Assembly (NCBI RefSeq): GCF_004684245.1
Contig: NZ_CP038452.1
Location: 1,598,796-1,662,795 of the forward strand
DNA from: Thermus caldilimi
GTDB lineage: Bacteria > Deinococcota > Deinococci > Deinococcales > Thermaceae
Length of the DNA stretch: 64,000 nt
Direction of reading: 5' to 3'
The position numbers and the translations under genes are program-made. Under the pieces are notes generated by a model. The model did not search any database, was not told where the DNA came from, and worked only from the letters and a program-made list of their open reading frames with translations. This document shows, in pieces, positions 26,035-35,256 of this stretch; the first letter of the stretch is position 1, and each line of letters starts with the position of its first letter.

Positions 26035-27168
26035 ATGTGGCGTGGGGCTCTTTGGGCGTGGTTTCTCGGCTTGGCCCTAGCCCAAAGCGGGGGCGGTCCT
26101 CCTGCCCTGACGGCGGTGTTGGTCCTCGAGGAGGACGTCATCGAGGAGGGGCGCCTGGTCACCTACACCGGGGTCCAGCGCTACCCCGTGGCCTCGGAGG
26201 CGGAGCTCAAGGCGCTGCTAAAAAGGCTCGCCCGCGAACCCCGGCCCCCCCGGTTCGTCCTCCAGGAGGGGCAGTGGCGGGGGGTGGAGAAGAAGGGCAT
26301 CGCCTTTGACGAAGCCGAGGCCCTTGCCGCCTACCGGGAAGCCTTGGGGGCGGGGCGCAAGAGCTTCCGCCTGCCTACGCGCCACACCCCCCCAAACCCG
26401 ACCCTTCGGGAGCTCCACGCCCTGGGGGTCAAGGAGCACCTGGCCACGGGGGAGACCGATTTCCGGGGCTCCAGCCGGGAGCGTACCCACAACCTGCTCC
26501 TGGCCTCCAACAAGCTGGATGGCCTTCTGATTCCCCCAGGCACCTTCTCCTTCAACCAGGCCCTGGGGCCGGTCACGGAGGAGGAAGGATACAAGGAAGC
26601 CTTGGTTATCGTGGGGGACCGCACAGAGCAGGGCGTGGGGGGTGGGGTCTGCCAGGTTTCCACCACCTTGTTCCGGGCCTTTTTCCTTGCCGGGCTACCC
26701 ATAAAGGAGCGCCATGCCCACAGCTACCAGGTGGCCTACTACAAGCCCACGGGCCTGGACGCCGCCGTGATCCAGCCCTACAAGGACCTGAAGGTCCTAA
26801 ACGACACCCCCGGGCACATCCTGGTCCAACGCTCGGTGGTGGGCACCACCCTCCGCTTTCACCTTTTCGGCACCAAGGACCGGGAGGTGCGCTGGGAAGG
26901 CCCCTTCATCTCCGATAGAAAACCCCCCTTGCCCCCCCGGGAGATCCCAGACCCCTCCCTCCCCCCCGGGATGCGCAAGCAGGTGGACTTCGCCGCCCAA
27001 GGGGCCCAGGTGGAGGTGAGGCGCACCGTGCGCTACCGGGATGGCCGGGTGCATGAGGACAAGGTGGTGAGCGTCTACCGGCCCTGGGGAGCGGTTTATC
27101 TCGTGGGACCTAGCCCAGCTCCAAAAGCACCGCCCGCTCCACCGGCACCAGGCGGTGGGGCTCCGTGA
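26035..27168 (+). CDS. VanW-family secreted protein
   Basis: 377 residues with a signal peptide (MWRGALWAWFLGLALAQS). The N-terminal ~120 residues are a beta-rich domain. The VanW domain spans about 140-290, with ERTHNLLLASNKLDG, IPPGTFSFNQALGPVTEEEGY and GGGVCQVSTTLFRA. The C-terminus is low-complexity (PKAPPAPPAPGGGAP). VanW-like proteins are envelope-associated, of unknown function. TACATT is 6 nt before the ATG, a leaderless start. The last 59 bp overlap the convergent cupin gene. Confidence 0.87.
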   Translation: MWRGALWAWFLGLALAQSGGGPPALTAVLVLEEDVIEEGRLVTYTGVQRYPVASEAELKALLKRLAREPRPPRFVLQEGQWRGVEKKGIAFDEAEALAAYREALGAGRKSFRLPTRHTPPNPTLRELHALGVKEHLATGETDFRGSSRERTHNLLLASNKLDGLLIPPGTFSFNQALGPVTEEEGYKEALVIVGDRTEQGVGGGVCQVSTTLFRAFFLAGLPIKERHAHSYQVAYYKPTGLDAAVIQPYKDLKVLNDTPGHILVQRSVVGTTLRFHLFGTKDREVRWEGPFISDRKPPLPPREIPDPSLPPGMRKQVDFAAQGAQVEVRRTVRYRDGRVHEDKVVSVYRPWGAVYLVGPSPAPKAPPAPPAPGGGAP

Positions 27169-27370
27169 CCCGGGCCGCCTCCCCTCTTTTCAGGTGCAGG
27201 TACTGGCCTTGGGGCAGGTCAATAACCAGTTCCCCCTCCAGAACCAGGTAAAAGGCCATACCCTGGCGTTCCTCTTCCCCCACCAGGGTATAACCCCGCA
27301 CCGGCACGCCGGGCACCTCCACCCTCCCCTCCCGGGCCAGGCGCAGGAGGTGGAGCTTGAAGCTTTCCAT
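27110..27370 (-). CDS. small cupin-like protein
   Basis: 86 residues. The pattern VPVRGYTLVGEEERQGMAFYLVLEGELVIDLP followed by GQYLHLKRGEAARVTEPHRL (read in two pieces) suggests a single beta-barrel cupin, with few metal-binding histidines. Its ATG overlaps the topA stop (ATGA), so it is coupled to topA. Its 3' end runs 59 bp antisense under the VanW gene tail. No function can be assigned; possibly a sensor or sugar/auxin-binding type cupin. Confidence 0.65.
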   Translation of the reverse strand: MESFKLHLLRLAREGRVEVPGVPVRGYTLVGEEERQGMAFYLVLEGELVIDLPQGQYLHLKRGEAARVTEPHRLVPVERAVLLELG

Positions 27371-30000
27371 CAGGTAACCGCCTCCTTCCTGGCGCGGCCC
27401 TTCCTCATACGTAGCTTAAAGATGGCCCGCTGGGCCAGCCTGGCCGCCTCCGGGGAAAGGGGTTCCCCGAGGACCAAGGCCTCCACCGCCCTGCGCTCTT
27501 CCGAAGGAAGTTCACTGAGGAAGGGCTTTAGCTCCTCCCAGTCCTTGGGTGGCTTGGGTGGGGAAGGTTCCTGCACCTGTCCCTTAGCCTTGGCCCCAGT
27601 GCGGCTTCCTCCTGCCCTAGCAACCTTGCGGCGGGAGGACCTTCTGCCCTTGGAAGCTGAATCCCCTGAGGGGAAAGCAGCCCGGCTGGAAGCCTTAGGA
27701 GGAGGAACCAGCTTGGGATCATGGACCGGGCAGGCGGGGTTCATGCAGGCCCCCTCCCCCTTGTTCACCAAGGGCCAACCACAGAAGGGGCAGGTCCGGT
27801 CCAAAAGGGGGTAGAAGGAAAGGAAATCGCAGGCGTTGTTCTCGCACTTGTAGTAGGGCTTTCCCCGGCGGCTTCGCTTCTTTAGGACCTGGCCTCCGCA
27901 CTTGGGGCAGGTGTGCCCCGTGGACTCGCCGTCGTCCCGGGTGTAGTCGCACTCGGGGTAGCCCGAGCAAGCGATAAAGCTCCCATACCGACCTTCCTTG
28001 CGCACCAAGGGCCTTCCGCACTTGGGGCAAGCCTCCCCGATAGGCTCGGCCTCCTTTTTCCTTTCCAAAGGCTCCGTATAGGTGCAGTCCGGGTAGCCGG
28101 TGCATCCCAGAAACTGCCCGTAGCGGCTTACCTTGAGCTCCAAAGGCCTCCCGCACCGGGGGCAGGTCTTCTTGGGTACCTGGGCAAGCTCCCCCAGGAA
28201 GGGCTCATAGAACTCCCAAACCACCTTGGGCCAGGGGGCTTTCCCCTCCTCCACCTGGTCCAGGCGGTCCTCCATGCGGGCGGTGAACTCGTAGGCCACT
28301 ACTTGGGGAAACCGCTCCTTAAGGTAGTGGGTCACCTGGCGACCCAAGGGCGTGGGCAGCAGGGTGCGCCCCTTGCGCACCATGTACCCCCGCTTTTCCA
28401 GGGTTTCCAGGGTAGGGGCATAGGTGGAGGGCCGCCCGATGGAAAGCTCCTCCATGGTCTTCACCAGGCTAGCGTCCGTGTACCGGGGCGGGGGCTCGGT
28501 AAAGTGCTGCTGGGCCTTGACCTCCAAAAGCTCAGCCCCTGTGCCCTCCGCCACCGGGGGCAAGGGAGGTTCCGCCTCCACCTCTTGGCCCTCGCTTACC
28601 GCCTGCGCCACCCCCCCTTCATCCCCCCGCCCCCAGGCCTTCAGGTACCCCTCAAACTTGAGCACCGAGCCCGAGGCGCGGAAGGTAAAGCGGGACTTCT
28701 CCCCCTCATCCCTAAGGAGCACCACCGTCTGGTCGTAGAGGGCATCCCGCATCTGGCTGGCGACAAAGCGCCGCCAGATGAGGTCATAAAGGCGATATTC
28801 CTCCTCGGAAAGGTACTTCCTTACACTATCGGGGGTGCGCCGCACATCGGTGGGCCGGATGGCCTCGTGGGCATCCTGCACCCCCTCCTTGCGGTTCCGG
28901 TAAACCCTGGGGCCTTCAGGCAGGTACTCAGGGCCAAAAAGTTCCCGGATCACCTCCCGAGCGGACTGTAGGGCCTCTGGGGAAACCCGCACCGAGTCGG
29001 TGCGCATGTAGGTGATGAGGCCCACCGTCCCTTCAGGAAGATCCACGCCCTCGTAGAGGCGCTGAGCAATGCGCATGGTACGGCTTGCGGTGTAGCCCAG
29101 GCGGCTACTGGCCGCCTGCTGCAGGGTGGAGGTGGTGAAAGGAGGCGGGGGGGATTTGCGGCGCTCCTTGGTTTCCACCTGGACCACGCGATAGGACCGC
29201 CCCTTGACCTCCTCGGCCAGAGCCTTCGCCTGGGCCTCGTTCGCCAGGTGGAGCTTCCCCTCCTTCTCCCCCTGGCCGGCCCATAGCCGCTTGCCCTCCA
29301 CCTCATAGAGGCTTGCGGAAAGGGTTCGGTCCTGGCCCAGGGCGAAAACCCCCTCGAGGGTCCAGTACTCCTCCGGGCGGAAGGCCTCGATCTCCTCCTC
29401 CCGCTCCACCAAAAGCCGCAAGGCCACGCTCTGAACCCTTCCCGCGGAGAGGGCCCGCTTGCGGAACTCCAGGGAAAGAAGAGGAGAAAGGTTATAGCCC
29501 ACCAGACGATCCAGGACCCTACGGGCCTGCTGGGCATCCACCAGGTTCTGGTCGATGGGCCTCGGGTTCTGAACCGCCTGCCGCACCACCTTGGGGGTGA
29601 TCTCGTGGAACTCCACCCTTAGGGGCTCCCCGGGGTCGCGGCCCAGAAGCCTCGCCACATGCCAGCCGATGGCCTCCCCTTCCCGGTCGGGGTCGGTGGC
29701 GATGAGGAGGCGCTTGCCCTTTGCCGCCCGCTTGAGCTCCTCCACCACGGGCTTCTTGTCCCTTTTTATCTCGTAGATGGGGGCGAAGTCCCGCTCCACA
29801 TCCACCCCGAGCTCCCGTTCCGGCAGGTCGGCCACGTGCCCCAGGCTGGCCCGCACCTCGTAGCCGGGACCCAGCATTTTCTGAATGCTCCTGGCCTTGG
29901 CGGGGGATTCCACCACCACCAGGGTGGCGGCTTCCCCCGCCTGAGGTCTGGCCCCGGCGGGTTTCCGGGACGCGGCTTTGGCGTTCCCTTTCGTCGGCAT
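27370..30000 (-). CDS. topA: DNA topoisomerase I (type IA)
   Basis: 876 residues. A Lys/Ala-rich N-terminal tail precedes the Toprim domain (VVVESPAKA at 28-36, ATDPDREGEA at 101-110, metal ligands D103/D105). The catalytic tyrosine is Y331 in LITYMRTDS. The C-terminus has several C4 zinc ribbons: CPRCGRPLELKV, CPKCGRPLVRKE, CPKCGGQVLKK and CPFCGWPLVNK, each with a second cysteine pair, then a basic tail. It relaxes negative supercoils. TAAATA is 6 nt before the ATG (leaderless). The coupled small cupin gene follows. Confidence 0.96.
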   Translation of the reverse strand: MPTKGNAKAASRKPAGARPQAGEAATLVVVESPAKARSIQKMLGPGYEVRASLGHVADLPERELGVDVERDFAPIYEIKRDKKPVVEELKRAAKGKRLLIATDPDREGEAIGWHVARLLGRDPGEPLRVEFHEITPKVVRQAVQNPRPIDQNLVDAQQARRVLDRLVGYNLSPLLSLEFRKRALSAGRVQSVALRLLVEREEEIEAFRPEEYWTLEGVFALGQDRTLSASLYEVEGKRLWAGQGEKEGKLHLANEAQAKALAEEVKGRSYRVVQVETKERRKSPPPPFTTSTLQQAASSRLGYTASRTMRIAQRLYEGVDLPEGTVGLITYMRTDSVRVSPEALQSAREVIRELFGPEYLPEGPRVYRNRKEGVQDAHEAIRPTDVRRTPDSVRKYLSEEEYRLYDLIWRRFVASQMRDALYDQTVVLLRDEGEKSRFTFRASGSVLKFEGYLKAWGRGDEGGVAQAVSEGQEVEAEPPLPPVAEGTGAELLEVKAQQHFTEPPPRYTDASLVKTMEELSIGRPSTYAPTLETLEKRGYMVRKGRTLLPTPLGRQVTHYLKERFPQVVAYEFTARMEDRLDQVEEGKAPWPKVVWEFYEPFLGELAQVPKKTCPRCGRPLELKVSRYGQFLGCTGYPDCTYTEPLERKKEAEPIGEACPKCGRPLVRKEGRYGSFIACSGYPECDYTRDDGESTGHTCPKCGGQVLKKRSRRGKPYYKCENNACDFLSFYPLLDRTCPFCGWPLVNKGEGACMNPACPVHDPKLVPPPKASSRAAFPSGDSASKGRRSSRRKVARAGGSRTGAKAKGQVQEPSPPKPPKDWEELKPFLSELPSEERRAVEALVLGEPLSPEAARLAQRAIFKLRMRKGRARKEAVT

Positions 30001-30033
30001 CGCCCCCTATTTAGGGGGGTCGAGGCCGACTTG

Positions 30034-31362
30034 TCAAGGGTGCGGCTCGCTGGCGTTCTTGAGATTGGCCCCCGGATAGCTCCGGGGCAGGAGCCTCCGC
30101 TCCCAGGCGGCCTCGAGGAGCTCCTCCCGGAAGTCGGGGTGGGCCACTGCAATAAGGGCCATGGCCCTCTCCCTCAGGGAACGGCCAAAGAGTTCGGCGA
30201 TGCCCCACTCGGTGACCACATAGTGGACATCGGCCCGGGTGGTGACCACCCCTGCCCCCGGCCTCAGGTAGGGAACGATGCGGCTATGCCCCTTGGCGGT
30301 AGAGGGGAGGGCGATGATGGGCTTTCCCCCCTCGCTCCGGGCCGCCCCCCGGATGAAGTCCAGCTGGCCGCCGAACCCCGAGTAAATCCGGGTGCCGATG
30401 GAGTCCGCCACCACCTGGCCGGTGAGGTCCACCTCGATGGCCGAGTTGATGGCCACCATCTTGCGGTTCTGGGCCACCACGAAGGGGTCATTCACGTAGT
30501 CCGTGGGGTGGAGTTCGAAGAGGGGGTTGTCGTGGACGAAGCGGTAGAGGCGCTCGGAACCCAGGACGAAGGTGCCGATCACCTTCCCGGGATGGAGGGT
30601 CTTTTTGGCCCCGGTGATGAGGCCCTTTTCAAAGGCCTCCAGCACGCCATCGGAAATCATCTCCGTGTGCACCCCCAGGTCGCGGCGGCCTTCCAGGCTG
30701 GCCAGCACGGCATCGGGAATGGCCCCGATACCCATCTGCAGGGTGGCCCCATCCTCGATGAGGCTCGCCACGTGCTCCCCGATCCTGCGCTCCACCTCGC
30801 CGAAGCCCTCCCGCTTCAGCTCGGGCAGGGGCCAGTCCACTTCCACGATGGCGGTAAGGCGGGAAATGTGGACGAAGGTGTCCCCCAGGGTGCGGGGCAT
30901 CCTGGGGTTCACCATGGCGATGACGATAGGGGCGGCCTCGAGGGCCGCCTTGGTGGCGATGACCTCCACCCCCAGGGAGCAGAAGCCGTGCTCGTCCGGG
31001 GGGGAAACCTGGACAATGGCCGCGTCCAGGGGGAGGATACGCCTTTTGAAGAGCCAGGGCACCTGGTGGAGCATGATGGGCACGTAGTCCGCCCGGCCCT
31101 GGTTCACCGCCTCCCGGTCGGTGGGCCCCACGAAGAGGGAGCGGCGGCGGAAATGGCCCTCCATCTCCGGGGAGGCAAAGGGATCCTCCCCCATCTGCAA
31201 AAGGTGGACAAGTTCCACGTTCTCCAGCTCATCCTTGCGGGCGGCCAGGGCCTTCAGAATGGGGGTAGGGGTGGCGGCGTTTCCGGAAACGAAGACCCGC
31301 ATCCCGGATCGGATGAGGGTGACGGCATCCTCGGGGGAAGTCAGCTTCTTGCGGTAGCTCAT
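30034..31362 (-). CDS. acetyl-CoA hydrolase / butyrate- or 4-hydroxybutyrate-type CoA-transferase
   Basis: 442 residues. Family features: FVSGNAATPTPILKAL (residues 24-39), QMGIGAIPDAVLASL near 215, the active-site glutamate region NSAIEVDLTGQVVADSI and GGQLDFIRGAARSEGG near 325-345. It exchanges or hydrolyses acyl-CoA; the acceptor is unknown. The start is ATG 31362, with AAAGGAGG 9 nt upstream and a 4-bp overlap (ATGA) with the alanine dehydrogenase stop. A far longer frame reaching 31833 is spurious because it lies antisense-shifted within the upstream gene. Confidence 0.87.
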   Translation of the reverse strand: MSYRKKLTSPEDAVTLIRSGMRVFVSGNAATPTPILKALAARKDELENVELVHLLQMGEDPFASPEMEGHFRRRSLFVGPTDREAVNQGRADYVPIMLHQVPWLFKRRILPLDAAIVQVSPPDEHGFCSLGVEVIATKAALEAAPIVIAMVNPRMPRTLGDTFVHISRLTAIVEVDWPLPELKREGFGEVERRIGEHVASLIEDGATLQMGIGAIPDAVLASLEGRRDLGVHTEMISDGVLEAFEKGLITGAKKTLHPGKVIGTFVLGSERLYRFVHDNPLFELHPTDYVNDPFVVAQNRKMVAINSAIEVDLTGQVVADSIGTRIYSGFGGQLDFIRGAARSEGGKPIIALPSTAKGHSRIVPYLRPGAGVVTTRADVHYVVTEWGIAELFGRSLRERAMALIAVAHPDFREELLEAAWERRLLPRSYPGANLKNASEPHP

Positions 31363-32417
31363 TCCAACTGGCCTCCTTTCTGGCCCAGGAGGAGGTAGGC
31401 CCCCTGGCGGAGTTCGGGCACCTTTAGGGGGTCGTCTTCCACCTGCAGGAGAAAGGGGAGGAGGGTAGCGGTGAGGGCGTGGCTGCTGGTGCGGGGTACC
31501 AAGGCGGGAACGTTGGGGAGGCAGAAATGGGTGATGCCCATCTCCTGGTACACCCCCACCCGGCTGGTTTCCGCAATCCCCCCCTGGTCGATGGCGAAGT
31601 CCAGGAGCACGGCCCCCGGGCGCATGCGGGAGAGCAGGGCCCGGCTTAGGAGAAGGGGAGCCCTCTCCCCAGGCACCGCCACCGCCCCCACCAGGACGTC
31701 GGCAAAGGCGGCGTACCGCTCCAGCCGGCTTTGGGTGATGAGGGCGGTAACCGCCCCTTTGGCCTCCCTGGAAGCTTCCTCCAGGGCGGAAAGCTCCTTG
31801 TCCAGGAGGTAGACCGAGGCCCCCATTCCCCAAAAGGCCCGGGCCGCCGCCCTTCCCAAAACCCCCGCCCCCAGGATGACCACATCCGCAGGGGGAATCC
31901 CCGGCAGCCCGGAAAGCAGCACCCCAGGGCCAAAGGGAGCCTCCAGAAGCCTCCCGGCAATCTGGGGGGCCAGGCGGCCTGCGATCTCGCTCATGGCCTT
32001 GAGCACGGGACGCCTCCCCCCGGCTCCGATGAGCTCGTAGCCGATGGCGGTTAAACCCTTTTCCGCCATGGCCTCCACCAGGGAGGATTCCGCCACCGCC
32101 AGGTGCATGAAGGCCATGACCGTGGCTCCGGGCCGGAGCAGGGCGATCTCCTCGAGGGTGGGCCTTCCCACCTTCAAGACCACCTCCCCGCGGCCAAAGG
32201 CTTCCTCCCGGCTCACCAGCCGGGCCCCGGCCTCCTCGTAGGCCCCATCGGGGAAGCCCGCCCGCTCCCCCGCCCCCCGCTCCACATAGACCCGGTGGCC
32301 TCTATCCACCAGCTCCCGCACCCCCTGGGGGGTGAGGGCCACCCGGCCCTCCCGCACCTCCCCGAAGGGGGGTTGGGTCTTGACCGCACCTTGCTCCTTG
32401 GGTAGGCCAAACTCCAT
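31359..32417 (-). CDS. ald: alanine dehydrogenase-family protein
   Basis: 352 residues. Conserved residues seen: PKE near 6, REGRVALTPQGV near 22-33, K in VLKVGRP (substrate), H in AFMHLA, the Rossmann motif VVILGAGVLGRAAARAF near 175-191, and LLDFAIDQGG near 267. It should catalyse L-alanine + NAD = pyruvate + ammonia. A short insertion (AVKTQPPFGEV) between PKE and the arginine region distinguishes it from typical Ald, so a related opine/amino-acid dehydrogenase is possible. RBS GGAGG precedes the ATG. Coupled downstream to the CoA-transferase. Confidence 0.83.
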   Translation of the reverse strand: MEFGLPKEQGAVKTQPPFGEVREGRVALTPQGVRELVDRGHRVYVERGAGERAGFPDGAYEEAGARLVSREEAFGRGEVVLKVGRPTLEEIALLRPGATVMAFMHLAVAESSLVEAMAEKGLTAIGYELIGAGGRRPVLKAMSEIAGRLAPQIAGRLLEAPFGPGVLLSGLPGIPPADVVILGAGVLGRAAARAFWGMGASVYLLDKELSALEEASREAKGAVTALITQSRLERYAAFADVLVGAVAVPGERAPLLLSRALLSRMRPGAVLLDFAIDQGGIAETSRVGVYQEMGITHFCLPNVPALVPRTSSHALTATLLPFLLQVEDDPLKVPELRQGAYLLLGQKGGQLE

Positions 32418-32444
32418 ACCCGCCTCCTCGCCTAGAGCTTAAAG

Positions 32445-32463
32445 CCCCGCTTCGGGGCGGATG
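32445..32463 (-). other. GC stem-loop upstream of the alanine dehydrogenase gene
   Basis: GCCCCG/CGGGGC pairs around a short loop within about 32449-32463. On the minus strand it is followed by CTTTAAGCT before the ald ribosome site, so it could be an attenuator or the terminator of an upstream transcript. Confidence 0.35.
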
Positions 32464-32503
32464 TCCTTTTCCTTCTCATGAAATCCCACCCTAGGCTTTT
32501 TTC

Positions 32504-32980
32504 GTGGATGCCTTCGCCGACTGGCTCTTCGTGGTCCTCTGGGGGGCGGGGGTGCTCCTCACCCTGGTGCCCTTCGTCCCCGCCACCCTTGTGATCCTGG
32601 CGGCCGCCCTCCTCCACGAGGCCCTGGTGGGTTTCCGGGAGCTTTCCCTGGGCCTGTGGCTGGCCCTGGGCGTCCTGGCCCTCTTGGCCATGAGCCTGGA
32701 CAACCTCGCCACCCTCCTGGGGGCCAGGAGGTACGGGGCCGGACGGGCGGGGCTTTGGGGGGCGTTTTTGGGCGGGGTTTTGGGCCTCTTCCTGGGGGTG
32801 GTGGGGATTTTGGTGCTCCCCTTTGTCCTGGCCTGGCTCTTTGAGTACCTTTCGGGCCGGAAACCCGAGGAGGCCCTAAAGGCAGCCTGGGGCACCCTGG
32901 TGGGCCTCATGGGGGGCGTGGTGGCCAAGGCGATCGTCCACGTGGCCATGGGAATCCTGGTGATCCGGGCCATCTTTTAA
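32504..32980 (+). CDS. DUF456 membrane protein
   Basis: 158 residues with four or five membrane helices rich in G, L, V and A. It matches DUF456: VPFVPATLVILAAALLHE near the N-terminus, LDNLATLLGARRYGAGRAGLWG in the middle, and FLGVVGILVLPFVLAWLFEYL plus AAWGTLVGLMGGVVAK later. Function unknown; glycine-zipper-like small integral proteins. Start GTG with TAGGCT 6 nt upstream. A stem-loop follows at 32990-33008. Confidence 0.8.
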   Translation: MDAFADWLFVVLWGAGVLLTLVPFVPATLVILAAALLHEALVGFRELSLGLWLALGVLALLAMSLDNLATLLGARRYGAGRAGLWGAFLGGVLGLFLGVVGILVLPFVLAWLFEYLSGRKPEEALKAAWGTLVGLMGGVVAKAIVHVAMGILVIRAIF

Positions 32981-32989
32981 GGCCATCCC

Positions 32990-33008
32990 AACCTGGCCAA
33001 GCCAGGTT
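32990..33008 (+). terminator. stem-loop after the DUF456 gene
   Basis: AACCTGGC/GCCAGGTT form a perfect 8-bp stem with a CAA loop. No T tract follows, so terminator activity is uncertain. Confidence 0.45.
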
Positions 33009-33053
33009 GAGGGCCCCGGCGGTACTACCCCAGAGCAAGGTATGCTTTTCCCC

Positions 33054-33302
33054 ATGGACCTGGTCTTCGTCACCCGCGAGGGGTGCGGCCTTTGCGAAAA
33101 GGCGGAAAGGGCCCTCTGGACCCTGGGAATACCCTATGTGCGCCGGGATGTGGACCAAGACCCCGAGCTTTTCCGCCTCTACACCTTCCGGGTACCCGTG
33201 CTCCTCCTGGGGGAAGCGGTGCTTTTGGAAGGGGCCTTTGGGGAAAAAGAGCTGCTGGCCCTTGTGGAGCGCTGGCAGGAGTCCAAGGGAGGTGAGGCAT
33301 GA
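33054..33302 (+). CDS. glutaredoxin/thioredoxin-fold protein (DUF836-like)
   Basis: About 82 residues from ATG 33054, starting [24 protein letters not shown] at residues 11-14 is the redox CxxC, followed by a thioredoxin half-fold with the cis-proline segment [12 protein letters not shown]. It likely acts as a small thiol-disulfide protein. TATGCT (33041-33046) lies 7 nt before this ATG, so the earlier ATG at 33042, which lies inside the -10, is rejected. It overlaps lgt by ATGA. Confidence 0.8.
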   Translation: MDLVFVTREGCGLCEKAERALWTLGIPYVRRDVDQDPELFRLYTFRVPVLLLGEAVLLEGAFGEKELLALVERWQESKGGEA

Positions 33303-34138
33303 ACCCCACCATGATCCAGATCGGCCCTTTGCGCATCCAGTGGTATGGCTTCCTCCTGACCCTGGCCATCTTCATCGGCTTTGAGCTGGCCAAGCGCAGG
33401 CTTAGGGCCTGGGGGTTGGATGCGGAGAAGTTCGAGACCGTAGCCTTTTGGGCCGTCATCTGGGGGGTGGTGGGGGCCAGGCTGGGCTACGTGCTCACCT
33501 CCCCCAGCTACTTCCTGCAAAACCCCATAGAGATCCTCTACATCTGGCACGGGGGCCTCTCCTTCCACGGGGCCATTCTGGGCGGGGCCCTGGTCTTCCT
33601 CTACTTCCATAAGCGAAAGGGCTATCCCCTCTGGCCCTACCTGGACGCCGCCACCCCCGGGGTGGCCTTGGGCATCATCGCCGGCAGGATCGGGAACCTG
33701 ATGAATGGCTCGGATACCGTGGGGCGCCTCACCTCCTTGCCCATCGGCTTCACCTGGCCGGAGTGGGCCAAGGGCTTCCCGGGAATCTGCCCCGGTATAG
33801 AGGACATCTCCCAGGTGTACCGGTGCGCGGAGCTTCTCCGGGGCCCCGTGCACCTCACCCAGATCTATGGGGCCTTGGTGGGCCTCATCCTCCTGCCCCT
33901 CTCCTACCGCTGGCTTCGCCAAAAGCCCTTTTACGGGTATGCCTTCTGGAACTTCATCCTCTGGTACAGCGTGCTCCGCTCGGTCCTCGAGGAGCCCTTC
34001 CGGCTGAACCCCCTGTGGCTCCCTGTATACCGCAATGACGAGCTGGGCATCGGGCTCTTCACCGCCACGCAGGTGGTGAGCCTGCCCCTCATCCTCCTTT
34101 CCTGGTACATGCTGCGGCGTCTAGGCCGGGGCCGGTAA
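33299..34138 (+). CDS. lgt: prolipoprotein diacylglyceryl transferase
   Basis: 279 residues, seven membrane helices. Signatures: [28 protein letters not shown] (residues 83-96) and [12 protein letters not shown] (128-139). It transfers diacylglycerol from phosphatidylglycerol to lipobox cysteines, the first step of lipoprotein maturation, for example for the lipoprotein at 8382-9392. A ~25-residue insertion after the GRIGN motif ([20 protein letters not shown]) contains two or three cysteines. Coupled to the upstream thioredoxin-fold gene by ATGA. Confidence 0.94.
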   Translation: MNPTMIQIGPLRIQWYGFLLTLAIFIGFELAKRRLRAWGLDAEKFETVAFWAVIWGVVGARLGYVLTSPSYFLQNPIEILYIWHGGLSFHGAILGGALVFLYFHKRKGYPLWPYLDAATPGVALGIIAGRIGNLMNGSDTVGRLTSLPIGFTWPEWAKGFPGICPGIEDISQVYRCAELLRGPVHLTQIYGALVGLILLPLSYRWLRQKPFYGYAFWNFILWYSVLRSVLEEPFRLNPLWLPVYRNDELGIGLFTATQVVSLPLILLSWYMLRRLGRGR

Positions 34139-34147
34139 GATAAGCCC

Positions 34148-35218
34148 ATGGTGCTTCCTCCTCGCAAGGACTCGTTGAAGTGGGGCACCTACCCTGAGGA
34201 CGTCCTGCCCCTTTGGGTGGCGGACATGGACTTCCCCGTGGCCGAGCCCATCCAGAGGGCCATACGGGAAAGGGCTGAGGGCTTTTTGGGCTACCCGCCC
34301 CGGGAGGGGGACCAGGAGCTCAAGGCCCTCATCCTGGAAAAAACGGGCTTAGAAGGCGAGGTGGCCTTCATGCCCGGGGTGGTGGTGGGGCTCTACGGGG
34401 CAGTGGCCGCCTTCACCGCCCCCGGTCAGGGGGTTCTGACCCAGGTCCCCGTATACCCTCCGTTTCTGGCTGCCATCCGCCAGCAAAGGCGCACGGTTCT
34501 GGCCAACCCCTTACGGGAAACAGAGGAGGGGTACAGGCTGGACCTCGAGGGCCTGGAGCGCCTGGCCTACGCCAGCAGGCTCCTCCTCTTCTGCCACCCG
34601 CAAAACCCCACGGGAAGGGTCTATGGGGAGGAGGAGCTTTCCGCCTTGGCCGCCATCGCCCGCAAGCACGACCTCATCGTGGTTTCCGATGAACTCCACG
34701 CCCCTTTGACCTACGAGAAACCCCACGTGCCCTTGGCCCGCTTCCTCCCCGAGCGCACCCTCACCCTCCTGGGCCCGGGAAAGGCTTACAACCTGGCTGG
34801 ACTACCCATAGGGGCGGTGGTGGGGCCTAAGCCCCTGGTGGAGGCCTTTAAGCGCCACCTGCCCCACACCTTCCCCAACGTGTTGGCCATGGCCGCCTGG
34901 AAGGCCGCCCTTCTGGAGGCTGGACCCTGGCTTGGGGAAACCCTAGCCCGGCTTAAGGCCAACCGCGACCGGGTGGCGGCCTGGGCCAAGGAGGTTGGCC
35001 TTGGCCACTTTCCCCCGGAGGGCACCTACCTGGCCTGGCTCAAAACCCCCATTCCCCAGGCGGCCGCCTTCTTCCTCAAGGAGGCCCGGGTGGCCCTGAA
35101 CCCGGGGGAAAGCTTCGGGGAAGGCTACGACCGGTACGTGCGCCTCAACTTCGCCACCTACCCCGAGGTGCTGGAGGAAGCCCTGAAGCGCCTTACCGAG
35201 GCTCTAAAGAAAGGGTAA
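34148..35218 (+). CDS. PLP-dependent C-S lyase, MalY/PatB family aminotransferase
   Basis: 356 residues, fold type [17 protein letters not shown] at residues 20-35 is the MalY/PatB hallmark; [10 protein letters not shown] near 150, [12 protein letters not shown] near 178-189, and the PLP lysine K212 in [13 protein letters not shown]. The lysine context is GPGK rather than the common SSK/APSK. Likely cystathionine or cysteine-S-conjugate beta-lyase. TAAGAT is 6 nt before the ATG, overlapping the end of lgt (10-bp gap), so it has its own leaderless promoter. A strong hairpin follows. Confidence 0.86.
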   Translation: MVLPPRKDSLKWGTYPEDVLPLWVADMDFPVAEPIQRAIRERAEGFLGYPPREGDQELKALILEKTGLEGEVAFMPGVVVGLYGAVAAFTAPGQGVLTQVPVYPPFLAAIRQQRRTVLANPLRETEEGYRLDLEGLERLAYASRLLLFCHPQNPTGRVYGEEELSALAAIARKHDLIVVSDELHAPLTYEKPHVPLARFLPERTLTLLGPGKAYNLAGLPIGAVVGPKPLVEAFKRHLPHTFPNVLAMAAWKAALLEAGPWLGETLARLKANRDRVAAWAKEVGLGHFPPEGTYLAWLKTPIPQAAAFFLKEARVALNPGESFGEGYDRYVRLNFATYPEVLEEALKRLTEALKKG

Positions 35219-35219
35219 A

Positions 35220-35240
35220 CCCCCGGGAAGTTCCCGGGGG
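35220..35240. terminator. bidirectional terminator between the C-S lyase and Hsp20 genes
   Basis: CCCCCGGG/CCCGGGGG, an 8-bp perfect stem with loop AAGTT, lies between convergent genes. On the minus strand it is followed by TTTACCC, and on the plus strand by purines. Confidence 0.65.
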
Positions 35241-35256
35241 GAAGGAGCTTCCGGGC

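Noticed and set aside
30034-31833. A 599-codon minus-strand frame including the CoA-transferase
   Set aside because: The segment upstream of 31362 is low-complexity shadow of alanine dehydrogenase. A ribosome site supports ATG 31362.
33042-33053. ATG 33042 as start of the thioredoxin-fold gene
   Set aside because: It lies inside the TATGCT -10 element, so it would not be transcribed from that promoter; ATG 33054 is 7 nt beyond it.
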